From positions 620,001 through 684,000 of the forward strand of contig WOFQ01000015.1 of the NCBI GenBank assembly GCA_012184525.1: a DNA stretch of 64,000 nucleotides, given 5' to 3'. The translations under genes and the position numbers were made by a program. This document shows, in pieces, positions 10,904 through 21,731 of the stretch. The DNA comes from Xenoacremonium recifei. Its lineage: Eukaryota; Ascomycota; Sordariomycetes; Hypocreales; Nectriaceae. How positions within the stretch are numbered: position 1 is the first letter of the stretch; the number at the start of each line of letters is the position of its first letter. A model generated the notes under the pieces. That model ran no database searches and was not told where the DNA came from. It saw nothing but the letters and a program-made list of their open reading frames with translations.

Positions 10904-12452
10904 CTGCAATAGTGATGTAGAACAAGTCATAGAGTTCAAGATATAATAACTGATTCTTGCGTCGCCTTTTAAGCAACTTATGTTTAACCGCTACCAATAG
11001 ACTCGTCAACTTGTCACCACATCTATGCAGACTCTCATAAATATAGCAGGTATTTTCAGTCGCCTTGGTGGAACAGTTTCTGGAGCGCGTTGGTACCATT
11101 AGCCGACTGTGTTGGAAGATGGCATACAAGCGAGCACTTTCCTACAAGGACGAACGATTGCTAGTACGTATCTCTTGGCACCAGATCAGAAGAGATAAAT
11201 GCTCGCCGGGGCATTCAGGCGCTAAGACTTTAGTTCCGCTTACACTTTCTTGAAAGGTACTTCTAGAATAGTCGCCTGATACGCCCTATCATTAGCCCTG
11301 ATTACTAACGGAGTTGTGCAATTAGCATGACAAGAGAGGTAAAACTGAACCGCTCCCACATAGGGTGGGCCTTCATGACGAGATAACTGGATGTCTGTTG
11401 GGGCTTTTGCGCGTCGCATCTCAAAGTTCTCAAGTCAGCTGGTATGGCTGTTTGAATGTCGACAGATCCCACTGTGATCACATTTCTTGGATATAGGTAG
11501 GGAAAGTTGATCGGTTCCATCCTGTTGCACGCTCTCCAACTACTAAAATGGCGGTCTCGCTCAACCTGATTCTATTTGGACTCTTGCAATTTATTCGTAA
11601 CTGAATGGAGCTTGCCGATGTCGGATCAGCTGTAGATACGGCTATATGATGTCTTGCCTTCCAAAAAAAGGTCGCCTGAGTCCAGTGACATTACGAATGT
11701 AGACAAGTCTTGCGTCTTGATATTGCTAGAGAGTTTGTCTCTAATCCCAGGGCACCTTCGTCTGTTCCGTTGGCCGCCCCTAATGGGGTAAAATGCTCGT
11801 AACCCACTGGCATATTCATCAACAACGAATTTGTGGAATCTTCGACTGGTTTGATAATTAAATCCATTGATCCGATATAAGCTGCTCTTGGTCAACAGCA
11901 GTCAAGATTGCAACCCTAGGGTCCCATTTGGCGGTGTGAAGCAGAGTGGTATCGAGAGAGAACTTAGCGAGGCTGGATTAGAGGCGTACTCACAGATAAA
12001 GGCTGTGCATGCCAATATGGGTTATCGTCATTAAGATGTATTATTGAAGAAGGGATATGGCTTCATACACTCACATAACCTTTCATGCTGATATGGGCTC
12101 TTATGAACTTTCGAGCCTCATTCAAGACAAAGAAAAATGTCTTCGGGCAATTCCCACATTCTCTTCACACCCAATGCGTTGGCAAGAGATTTTAATAGAA
12201 GCGTAGCCTTCATATGTTTGCAATGGAGTTTGTTTTAGTAGATCTTACTTGAATTGGATCGATCTCAGTCCACAAGCTTGAGTCGAGGCCTCATTTGCTG
12301 CTGTCCTCTAACCTTGACTCGAGTGAACGAATTAGCAAGTGAGAGAATTGAATTTGGCTTATTCTGTGCTGACACCACCACAACTACAAGTTTATTGGTC
12401 CTACCATTCAGTTCAATATTTAGTATAACCCTCTAATTACTTTGCGCCACAG
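10904..12452. other. Intergenic 1.5 kb between convergent genes, no supported gene
   Basis: Short frames at 11305-11520 and 11626-11895 (minus) carry no known motif and show no splice-compatible extension. I see no repeat or RNA gene. Confidence 0.5.
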
Positions 12453-13370
12453 TTAGTTTTTGAAGCCTCCGCCACTCAATGTCTCCTCCAAGTCGTAGTA
12501 AACTTGAAATTCACAATAGCAAATCTCGGGGTCGCTTTCAACATCAAAGTTAAAATTGGCCTCTTCGTCGGTAATGAGGACCTTCGGCACACCATTAGCG
12601 GCAGCTGCTTCCGCAAGTAATTGCACGCGGCACGTATTTTCCATCGACGTAAACAAGAATGCCGCCTCGTCAACTGTCTGCCCAACAGTTAAGATACCGT
12701 GATTGCGAAGGATACAGCCCTTGCCCTTGGGGCCCAGTGCTGCAGCAATCCGGTCGCCTTCTTCACTTCCGAGAACAACGCCACCATAGCTATTATACAC
12801 ACTATGAGCGTCCCCACGGAATTTGCACGCATCTTGTGTGAGCATTTCTAGCCGGCGACCGAAGACTGACCAGGCCTTCCCGTGGATACTGTGACTATGG
12901 CAGACTGCATGTGCATCCGGGCGGGCCTTATGGACAGATGCGTGGATTAGGAATCCAGCGGTGTTTGGGGGCTTGTCTCGATTACCTCCAATAACGGCGC
13001 CATTGAGATCTACCAGGATCATATCGCTGACCTTCAGTAAGCCAAAATGGCGGCCTAACGGGTTGGTCCAGAATGCATGAGGAAACTCTGGATCCCGAAC
13101 AGAGATATGGCCGCTCATGCCTTCAACATATCCCTCACGATGCCAGTGACGGAAAGCAGCTGCCATGTGCTCTAACTGCCACTTGCGGTGCGAGGCAAAG
13201 TCGGGATACCTGGGAATGCCGGCTAGAACGACATCGCCATGAGACATGGCCTGCAAAGGCGTCTTGTTCTGAAGCTCATGGCCGTGGTTCGTGTGCGACG
13301 CTTCCTTAGGTTTGGTGCTCAGAGTGGCCCAGGATGGCTTCGAGATCGTAGTAATTAAAGTGGAAGCCAT
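12453..13370 (-). CDS. Class II aldolase/adducin family protein, 305 aa
   Basis: Zinc-dependent class II aldolase/adducin fold, related to L-fuculose-phosphate aldolase and to fungal Mug14-like proteins. Single exon. The domain runs from about residue 58 to 285. GMSGHIS (84-90) fits the phosphate/substrate loop. His158 and His160 in CHSHS and His224 in RNHGI are the expected metal ligands, so the active site looks complete. The first 45 residues are low-similarity leader; an alternative start at Met42 (MSHGDVVLAGIP) would give a protein of more typical length. It probably acts on a sugar or hydroxy-acid substrate in the cytosol. It is convergent with the DapA-family gene. Confidence 0.92.
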   Translation of the reverse strand: MASTLITTISKPSWATLSTKPKEASHTNHGHELQNKTPLQAMSHGDVVLAGIPRYPDFASHRKWQLEHMAAAFRHWHREGYVEGMSGHISVRDPEFPHAFWTNPLGRHFGLLKVSDMILVDLNGAVIGGNRDKPPNTAGFLIHASVHKARPDAHAVCHSHSIHGKAWSVFGRRLEMLTQDACKFRGDAHSVYNSYGGVVLGSEEGDRIAAALGPKGKGCILRNHGILTVGQTVDEAAFLFTSMENTCRVQLLAEAAAANGVPKVLITDEEANFNFDVESDPEICYCEFQVYYDLEETLSGGGFKN

Positions 13371-14589
13371 GGTTGTGCGTTATGTGAGCGATACAATCGT
13401 GAAAAAGTTCTCACTTTAGCGAAGCTAACATCGAATGTTAGATCTCTCCTCGAGAGACCCCTTTTGTATGACAGAGCGTGCGCCCTCTCAACACTTGTAC
13501 GCCTTCTTGTTACAAATAGACCTAACCTTAAGCCCCTCTTCTGGTAGCCAAAGGAGTCTCCGCGCGAATAAAGCGCCTTCCGAATACAAATGCGCCTTCT
13601 ATCTACATTTCTTATCGTCGCGCCGAGAGCGTGATCAGCAGAAGACACATTATGTGGCAAAAAATCTAGAAATGGCAAACCATGTTTTGAATCAGGGGGA
13701 GGGGGGCAATGCCCTCAGGTCGAAAATGGACCATCCGCTACTTTGAGGCGAGGTTGTCTCATCTCTTGAACTCATGAGCCGCACTTGGAAGGGTCACCGT
13801 CCATGGCAAGCGGAGAGGGCTAGACAGAAGTCTCGTAGATTCAGCATCGGGTGTCGCTCTGGCCACGGTTCTGGGCATTGAAAAATCCCCTGTTGCGTGC
13901 AATTAGGTCGGGTCTTCAGGATCTCGGACTTTGCGGGACTATTTCCGTGCAGGCTTAAAACAATTTATTATTCGTGATCAGCCGTACCGAGCACTTTTCC
14001 ATTCTTTCCATAGCTTGAAAGACTTAATCTTTATTGGCGGTTAAAGTCACCACAGATATCTTCATGTGGACAGTTGACGTCAATTGCAGACCCTAGACAA
14101 GCTGCAAACTTCCCACCTTCCTGGACCAAAGGCAAGAGCTAGAATATGTATGAATAACATATAGTAAGTATAAGTTTCGTCTCTAAAAACTAAACCCATG
14201 TCCTTGCGAAACCTGTCTCCTAATTCCTTCTGGGGCATCATTCACTCCTTCAAGAGTAAATCCTTCAAGAGTAAAGCATTGGACCTCATTAGTGGGGTTC
14301 ATCGAGCTTTTCCGGAAAACCTAAACGGGAATGCAGAACCGAGTGACCCTAAAGGATGCGGCAAGGAATAGGCCTAGTGACTATAAGGTCAGCATGTTAA
14401 TGTTCTGTAAGAGCTGAGAATCACGGAAAATAAGAGACAATAATAGAACAGCAATGGCGAACAGAGGACGAACGCACAACCCCCCCCCTTTTTTTTTGCA
14501 TGAAAGACTTAGAACGACATGGATTTAGTAGACTCCCTAAGAACTTCAGAGGTATTATCGCTGCACAAGAACAAGACAGGTGACCTGTT
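13371..14589. other. Intergenic 1.2 kb
   Basis: Holds the class II aldolase promoter. Contains an exact 15-bp tandem duplication at 14246-14275 (unit TCCTTCAAGAGTAAA) and a C-run followed by a T-run near 14480-14500. No gene recognised. Confidence 0.5.
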
Positions 14590-15971
14590 AAGACTCAATG
14601 GAGTACTATAATGAAGGGTTATGGACCTCATCACGTATAGACCCTTTCGGGTATACTTGGAAGCTTACTGGTAAATTGGTCTGCGTGAAAATGAGTTGGC
14701 TTATGATCGGTATCACATTAGACCAAGATTCCTTCGTAATGTTTCCAATATAGACGCGAGTACTGCAATTTTTGGCACGGAAGTCCGTTTCCCTTTCGGT
14801 CTCTCGCCCAACTGCGAGGCAGGTGTTAGCTCATCCAGATGGAGAACTCGCAATCTCTCGAGCAGCTGCATCGGCGGGAGTTCCCATGGGCTTGGATTCT
14901 TATTCCACAAAAGCCTTGGAGCAGGTTATTGCGCAGGGTACAGGGAATCCATATGCTATCCAGCTTTGCTTGCTCAAAAGCCGAAATGCAATGGTCAAAT
15001 TAGTTAAAAGAGCCGAAGGTCAGTTCAATTACAAACCAATCTAAAACAGTTCACTCGTAACCAGGTAGATATACACTACTACATACAGGATACAAAGCAT
15101 TGCTTCTTACACTAGACAGCCTCTGTCTTGGTAGACGATTGAACGAATATCGCAACTCATTTGGACTTCCAAGGCCTAGAGCTATCTAATCTCTTTCCGG
15201 GAGTCGACGTCTCTAATCTCGAAGACATTGGAGAAGAGATGGCCTTCGACAGGCAAATATTCTACCTCCATATCCTGATCATGACTAACATATGCGTGAA
15301 ATACAGATGATTCATTTGGTTGGCCGGATGTCATTTCGTTTTTCAGTGGCATTACAAGAATGGAAATTTGGGGTAGAGGGGGTAAGTCAACCAAGTCTAC
15401 AAGAGTCAGACAGGTATTGTTCTAAGTGAAATCTTCTCAGTCTACACACCCTTTAATGTAGAGCTTGCGATTCTCCACGGTTTCGATGGAATCATCATCT
15501 CTAACTACGGAGGCCGTCAGCTTGACGGTGTACCAGCGACACTTGATGCACTCCGGGAGTGCGGTCCAGTAGCCAACGGAAAAATTCCGATTGAAATTGA
15601 TGGCGGAATCAGGCGTGGCACTGATATTTTCAAAGCTCTGGCTTTGGGTGCTGGCTTCTGCTTTGCTCGGCGCCCGGCTATATGGGGACTTGCTGCGAGT
15701 GTTTCGTTCTGCGCCGATATTGCTTCATCTCTCTCACAATCTACTGACTCCCAACCTTGGATAATAGTATAACGGAGGAAGCGGCGTACAGGTAGGCCTT
15801 GAAATTTTGTACGACAAATTCAGAACTTGCATGGCATTAGCAGGGTAGGTCTCGTGCCCAGTGGTTTTACAAAGGCCAAACTGACGGACAAGCAGCTGCC
15901 GCACAGTTGCAGACATAACTAGAGAGCATCTTTCCCTCTCGCAGACTGTTAGTGTGCTAGCGAGGCTATGA
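14590..15971 (+). pseudogene. Decayed FMN-dependent 2-hydroxyacid oxidase (glycolate/lactate oxidase family)
   Basis: Nearly the whole protein can be traced in order, but across several frames. Pieces are EYYNEG, then LRENELAYDRYHIRPRFLR and IFGTEVRFPFGLSP (14681-14808). A one-base shift leads to LAHPDGELAISRAAASAGVP and YAIQLCLLKSRNAMVKLVKRAEG. After an intron come LLLTLDSLCLGRRLNEYRN and, shifted again, SNLFPGVDVSNLEDIGEEM. Next is a frame with three TGA codons, two of them at expected Trp positions (SIS*S*LTYA*NTDDSFGWPDV). Past another intron is YTPFNVELAILHGFDGIIISN, followed by YGGRQLDG. The active-site His of the SNHGGRQLD motif reads Tyr (TAC at 15506-15508). The end, CRTVADI...VLARL, finishes with ARL, a peroxisomal PTS1-like tripeptide. 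At least three frameshifts plus stops make it non-functional. Confidence 0.85.
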
Positions 15972-16197
15972 GTGTCGCTCAATGTGGCTTATAACGAAAG
16001 CATTGTGAATGAGAACCTGGACAAGGCTCAACATGGCATCAGCATCAGCTAGTATAGGTCATCTTCCAGAGAGCATTAAAGCCGATTTCTTAGTCACAAG
16101 ATTCACTATTATCGTATCAGTGAACGGTTTTACGCCAAAGAGAAGTTTGGATCAATCTTCCATGCTACAACTGTCAACCACTGTCGAGATGGCACGA

Positions 16198-18336
16198 TCA
16201 AATATAACATAGATGGTCTTGCTGGTTTTGGACAAGTTTCAGCCAACTACCGCCCACGTCATCCAACTCCCTGCGTTGTTGCCATACTTGCTCAACTAAG
16301 TGATGCGCTGAAGCAAATGTCTTAATACCACTTCGTTGAGAAGAACGCCTAAACCAAGCAGAGAACTTATCCTGGTCCTCTTCACCCAAAGCCTCGCACC
16401 CTGCGATAAATCCAGTCCACGCAAACGTTGCAGCGCACCGGCTCGCAGTTGCATCAATCTTTTCGCACCTGAGAAGCAGTTCAATTGCCTTTTGGACTTG
16501 GTTTTGTAGAATCCTCGGGCTTACGTCATGAATTCTGCGGTAAAAATATATGAGTAAGGCCTGATAGAGAGCAGACATCATTTGGGCCAATAGCTCGGAA
16601 TTTTCCCTCAAGAGCGGCGGGGAGACCGAGGTTGACAGTGAGTGAAGATGATGGTCCGCTTCGGCTTCCCAACAGCAGATACATTTCTCAAGAACTTTTG
16701 CCCTGAGGAGATATTGTGGCCAGGTTAAACTCGACTGGCCTGGAGATTTCTGTAAGATATGACGCTCGTTGGCGAGTCTAGTTGTTTCTGAAAGTAGCAC
16801 GAGGAACGATTCATTAACACCGTAGATAGAGGGATATAGTGTCAGCTCCCAACGGCCAGGAATGGCCAACAATAAGTCATTTTGGCCAATAGTAAGGCTC
16901 TTGTCCATAGAAAGTCTTTGGTCCAGTCGGCCATCCCAAGGTCGCGCACGCAGAGGAGACTGTTCTAGCTCTTCTCCAGTAGTGCCAGAGTCGTTTGCAT
17001 TGCAATTTTCACGGCCGGGCGCAGTGATAAATGTGGCCTCATGAATTATTCGAGAATACGTGTAGTAGTGATGCAACAGACGCACCCGTCGGGACTTGTA
17101 CGGCTTCGGAAGACCGTTCTGGCGGATCAGGATGTCTGCCTCTAGGAGGTAACGCCGGGCGAGTCTCCAATGCCCCCCAAAAGCCTGCAGGCATAGGTAA
17201 GCTTATATATACCCCCAAAGAATGTGGAATAAACATACAGATGCCGTGTACATTGCCAGAACCGCCATCAGCCTCTCTTTGTACTTTTCTCGCTTGAATA
17301 CCGAGCTTTGTCCTTCCCGTGATCTTTGAAGCGCCTGTCGGGCGAGTTCGAGGTAATGGTCTGCTCGGGCTTCCCAATGTTCATTCTGGTGCTCAGAGGT
17401 CAAGGCTGATAAGTGAAAAGCGCTGGTAGATAAGAGGGCATAAAATGTACATAAATTGGCGTTATTCGGCACCAAACCCATGCTGAGGCCGGCAAGGCTA
17501 TTCATCGAATTTGGGACAAATAGGACATGCCACGGTGTTTTCTTACACTTTGTTGGGGATAGGAACAGGGTAACAGAGTCCTGGTAGTGATACAGCAGCG
17601 CTGCACTGTCAGGCGGTACTTGGCTGAGAGGTAGAGACGTCCCAAGAGTTGAGAATGCGGTGGGGTTTGTAAGCATTCTTTGCACCTCGAGCTCAGTTGT
17701 TGTTTCGATTGAGCTCATGAGAGAGTGTGAAGGAGGGTCGATATCTTCAAAGAAGAGCATTTCGTCCCCTGGTGATTCATTAAGGGCCGTGGGGAACACT
17801 TCTGCAGGATAATCGGGCGGAAATGACATTTGTAAGTCATAAAGTATAGCATCAATCCCATCGTTTGATAAGAAGGTTTCAGGCATGCTCTGCGTCGTAG
17901 CTGAAGGAGATGTTTCTTCTACCTGAGGTGTAGGGAGGAGTTTCAAAACTCCGAAAGGGCCCCTTCGAACTTCGGTTTTGTCAGAGGTAGCATCTTGGAC
18001 TTGCGTACTCTCGGAGTCGAGGAGTGAGAGCACATCGGCGGCGGCATATGGGGGAACTGATGCCACCAAGCTCTCGCTCATACTGCGGCAATAGACATTG
18101 GTGAACAGTGGCCGACGATACTTGAGAGTCCCACCGTGCTCATCAGATCCTTGAGTTCCTTGCTGCTGCGGTCCACTATCGCACCATTCAAAGGTGAAGG
18201 TGATGCGTGTCTCGTAGCCCCCGCAAACAACGCCCTGCTTTTCGCAGGCAAGACAAGTCGGCCTTGTCTCATCACACTTGACGTGTGCCCGCCGACAGGT
18301 CGAGCAGCCGCCCAAAGATCGGGTCTTCGGAGTCAT
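16198..18336 (-). CDS. Zn2Cys6 transcription factor with Fungal_trans_2-type domain, 694 aa
   Basis: Nuclear regulator. Two exons, 17239-18336 and 16198-17184, with a 54-bp intron (GTATGT donor, CTGCAG acceptor); splicing joins MYTAS to AFGGHWRLARRYLLEADILI. The zinc cluster has Cys11, 14, 21, 28, 31 and 38 (C-x2-C-x6-C-x6-C-x2-C-x6-C) in GCSTCRRAHVKCDETRPTC. A low-complexity acidic or Ser-rich linker follows. From about residue 230 comes the helical middle-homology region typical of ARCA-like (Fungal_trans_2) regulators, with ESPRQ-like features absent. Intact. Its neighbours, the decayed oxidase and decayed permease, leave its targets unclear. Confidence 0.9.
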
Positions 18337-19336
18337 GGGCTCTTACCCTGGTAAATTGGGTAGTAGGCCTTGATTCGTAGAAGGTTGCCGATGCAATGTG
18401 AAGATGACGTGAGGCTTTGGATGACGGGAGAAGACAACTACTGAACAACAGGTAGATAGGCCTGGGTATAAGGAATTGAAATATTGGGAAAGCGTAGCCA
18501 GAATGGAAGCAAAATCCCCGTGCAAGTCCAAAATAGGATTTGTTGTCTCCTGAATTATACTCCTTACGATATGGAGGACTAGTTAACAAAATGCTTGTCT
18601 AGACAAAGTGCGGGGATGTGGTGAGGTCTTATCTCAATACGGCGCACTCGGCAACAGGACCAGGCTGGGCTTAATAAAGTTAATGAGGATTTCAGTCCGT
18701 GTCGAAAGACGGTGGGTAAGACGCCGTGCTGGAGATACCCGACTGTGCCCTAAATCTTTTGCTCCCCATAACCATACAGTGAGCGTTGCATCCGTAAATT
18801 ACTCTAAGCCTTGGACTTCAAGTACGTACTGTACCTTATTGGCGATATGGGCAGACCGAAACGATCGCGCTTCTTCGCCGGCGGCAGGGGTGTTATCTCA
18901 CCTCATGCTAGGCGCAAGGATTGTCTAGTGATAAGGGATGTCCCTGGAGGGCGCTGTGGACGGACTTCAACCGCGCCCGAACTAAACAACCATGGCCAAG
19001 ATTGATGGGGCCGGTAAGACATGCCAGATTAGCTCGAGTAGCATAGCTCGAGTAGCATAGCTCGAGTAGCATAGCTCGAGTAGCATAGCTCGGGCGTCTG
19101 GAATAGACGGAGCCTGATTCGACCCTCACACTACTCTCTGGGGCCAATCGTGCGGGGTAAGTAAATCTGCTTGAACCAATCGAAAACATTGTCGTTGATG
19201 GTGTTGAAAAGCATAGGGTAACCCAGCTGGACGCTGGAAATCTACAAATAGCGTCCAGTGCAAGTGAGAGGAACTTATCCCGGACTCTCGCATCTACGAA
19301 GACTTCTCCCACTATTTACACTCGACGGTTTCAAAC
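18337..19336. other. Intergenic 1 kb between divergent genes
   Basis: Contains the promoter of the Zn2Cys6 gene and a short minisatellite (listed separately). No coding feature recognised. Confidence 0.5.
19031..19092. repeat. Minisatellite, 14-bp unit, about 4.4 copies
   Basis: Four exact tandem copies of AGCTCGAGTAGCAT from 19031 to 19086, then a partial fifth (AGCTCG). The unit carries an XhoI-like CTCGAG palindrome. It lies about 250 bp upstream of the decayed amino-acid permease. Confidence 0.95.
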
Positions 19337-21075
19337 ATGAATGGAGATATCGACGAAACATGTTTGAACATGAGGCAACCTGGAACAAAGAAGACCGTCC
19401 GACAACTTCGACCCCGACATGTCCAGCTGATGGCTCTCTCTGGGGCTATTTGGACGGGGTTTTCCGTAGGCTTAGAGTCTGATCTTGCGCGAGCTGGGCC
19501 ACTTGGTCTGGTACTCGCTTACTTCATCTACGCTATTCTTGTCTGGTCTACGTTTAATGCTATGGGTGAGATGGTAACCTGGTGACCAATTGACTAGTCT
19601 TTCGTTGTCTACGCTCACACCTTCCTAGACGATGCTTGGGGATTTTCCCTAGGTTGGCTATACGCAACTACTTACTCCCTTTCAACGGCTGGCGAGGTAG
19701 CTGCGGTGGGCGGCTATTCTGAACTTTTGGACAGACTCGGTTAATAACGGTACGTGTCCATGATATATTAACAGAACATAACTGATCCCTTGTAGCTGTC
19801 TATATTGCCATAATCACGACGTCACTTGTTGTGCTGAACATTTTTGGTGTTCGCATCTTTGGTGAAGGCGAATTTTATTTCTCCCTTTTTAAAATCCTTT
19901 TTATTCTTGGCCTGCCTTTGCCTGTAAGTCTTCGATATGTCAGGTTAGGGCTTTTCTAACTGTTTTAGTTGTTGTCATGGCGAGAAGCAATCCTCAGCAC
20001 GATGCCTTCGGATTTCGATACTGGAAAAGTCCTGGCGTCTTCAACGACTATATAGCTAGCGCTAGTTGGAGTAAGAAAATAAGGAAGGACCTCTAGCATT
20101 CTTAGTGTGATCGCTAAGCGTTTGCAGGCCACTTTCTCGGCTTTCGGTCTGTCTTCATTCAGGCGGCGTACGCTTTCGGCGGACCGGATTATATTGCCAT
20201 GACTGCGAGCGAAGCTCGCTCGCCTCGCCGTGTCGTGCCCTCCGTCTTCAGCCGCGTTATCTATAGACTTACCTTCTCTTATGTCCTGGGAGTGTTAGCC
20301 GTCAGCACCCTCGTATCACACAACGACCCTGATCTTACAACCGACGAACCCGGTGCTGGAGCGTCCCCCTTCGCTCTCCCCTTCGTTCTCGGTGTCACTC
20401 GTCTCGACATTCCTGTCCTACCGCATATTATCAACGCGGCACTTCTGACATCGGCCTGATCCTATGGTCTTGGGTTATACTTTGCTCTCACCCGAGCGTT
20501 ATACACTCTTGCAGTCGATGGGAAAACGCCAAAAATCTTTCTTTTCACCTGGAGAGGGGTCCCAACGGCTTGCGTTATCGCTATCTGGGCAATGACCCCG
20601 ATCGCCTTTATGTCCGTCTGAAATAACTCTTTGACCGTTTTCAACTGGATCACAAATATTGTTGGATCTGCGAATCTTTTGATTTACTGCGTCTTTCATA
20701 TTACGTATATCCGATTTCGCCGAGCACAAATGGCCCAAAAAATACCTGACACACAGCGTCCCTGGTACTGCCGACATCAGTACTACTACTCTATTGTATC
20801 CCTATTCTTCTATATCATCATTTTCTTAACAAATGGGGTTCAAAGTTTTTACGAAAGGGAGTTGATCAGTGTCTTCTTTCATCTTCGCCTACTTCCCCTT
20901 GGGCCTGTTCATCGCTATATATGGAGGATAAAAAGTGATTATGCACTCTGCCATGACACCTTTGTGTGAGGTTCCCCTGTATGCAGGCCGATCTTTGGAT
21001 GATATTGATGATGGCTTTTCCGAACCTGAACCGAAGACACCATTTGAGAAGTTCGACAGGTGGCTCTGGGGTTAG
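19337..21075 (+). pseudogene. Decayed amino-acid permease (APC family)
   Basis: Homology to yeast/fungal amino-acid permeases is continuous from the N terminus (RPRHVQLMALSGAIWTGF, ARAGPLGLVLAYFIYAI, FNAMGEMVTW) to the end (GLFIAIYGG, then DDGFSEPEPKTPFEKFDRWLWG, stop 21073-21075). The frame is interrupted many times. A TGA and a TAG follow MVTW within PID-SFVVYAH. A one-base shift precedes AAILNFWTDSVNN. A TGA at 20457-20459 stands at the Trp of the usual TSAWS. A further stop lies before NNSLTVFNWITNIVGSANLL, shifts occur around 20850, and a TAA follows IAIYGG where Trp is expected. Several apparent splice sites remain. Residues such as PDYIAMTASEARSPRRVVPS are well kept, so decay is fairly recent. 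Confidence 0.85.
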
Positions 21076-21731
21076 GAGAGACTTCCCTGTGTCGAATGAT
21101 CTGCTTGTGTTATGCTGCTATCAGGACTAAGATTATTTCCACTTTGCATCAAACAAAGATTGTATCATCTCTTTAGTGTTACTCTCGGTGGAGGTATTAA
21201 TTCACACTTAGTATTGTGGTGCATATTTCTATGTCAAATGCTTTCTAGAAAGAAATACCGTTTCTCAATTTCCAGATGCCATCATTAAGGGTCATTGACA
21301 AAAGAAGAAGAGGATGCATTTGAATGAGGAATCATCCCGGTTATCACATCTCCAATTCCCTTTTCTGGAGAAAGATTAGGTATTGAAGGAACATCATCAT
21401 GTCTGTGTTGAAAATATTTAGGTTTACTTATAAAATGCGAAGAGAACTGAAATAGGCTCTGGATCGGCGAACCGGCGTCCATGGAAGTATAAGTCCCACC
21501 TCTCCTAAGCTGACGAATGATTGAGTGTGAAAGATACCTTCTAGATGACTGAGCCGAGCTTGGATATTGCAGTAGTTAACATGTCGAGTTGCTTCGGGAC
21601 TACGTTATAGCGTAGGAGTCTAGGCTGCCAACAATAGCCAAGGGACTTAGAGGTGCTGTTAGTATTGGTACCTGAAATCCGGATCCTGATCGTTTGTCAG
21701 CTTATTTGAGCTGCACACCGGGGCCCAGGGG
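21076..21731. other. Intergenic, convergent 3' ends
   Basis: No supported gene between the permease relic and the symporter; short minus-strand frame 21285-21482 has no motif. Confidence 0.45.

Noticed and set aside
11626..11895. Minus-strand 89-codon frame in the 10.9-12.4 kb gap
   Set aside because: No motif, no promoter or splice support.
15690..15767. Possible GC-AG intron in the hydroxyacid oxidase relic
   Set aside because: It would join GLA to YNGGSGV well, but in a gene with several frameshifts a mutated GT donor is as likely; not claimed as a functional rare intron.
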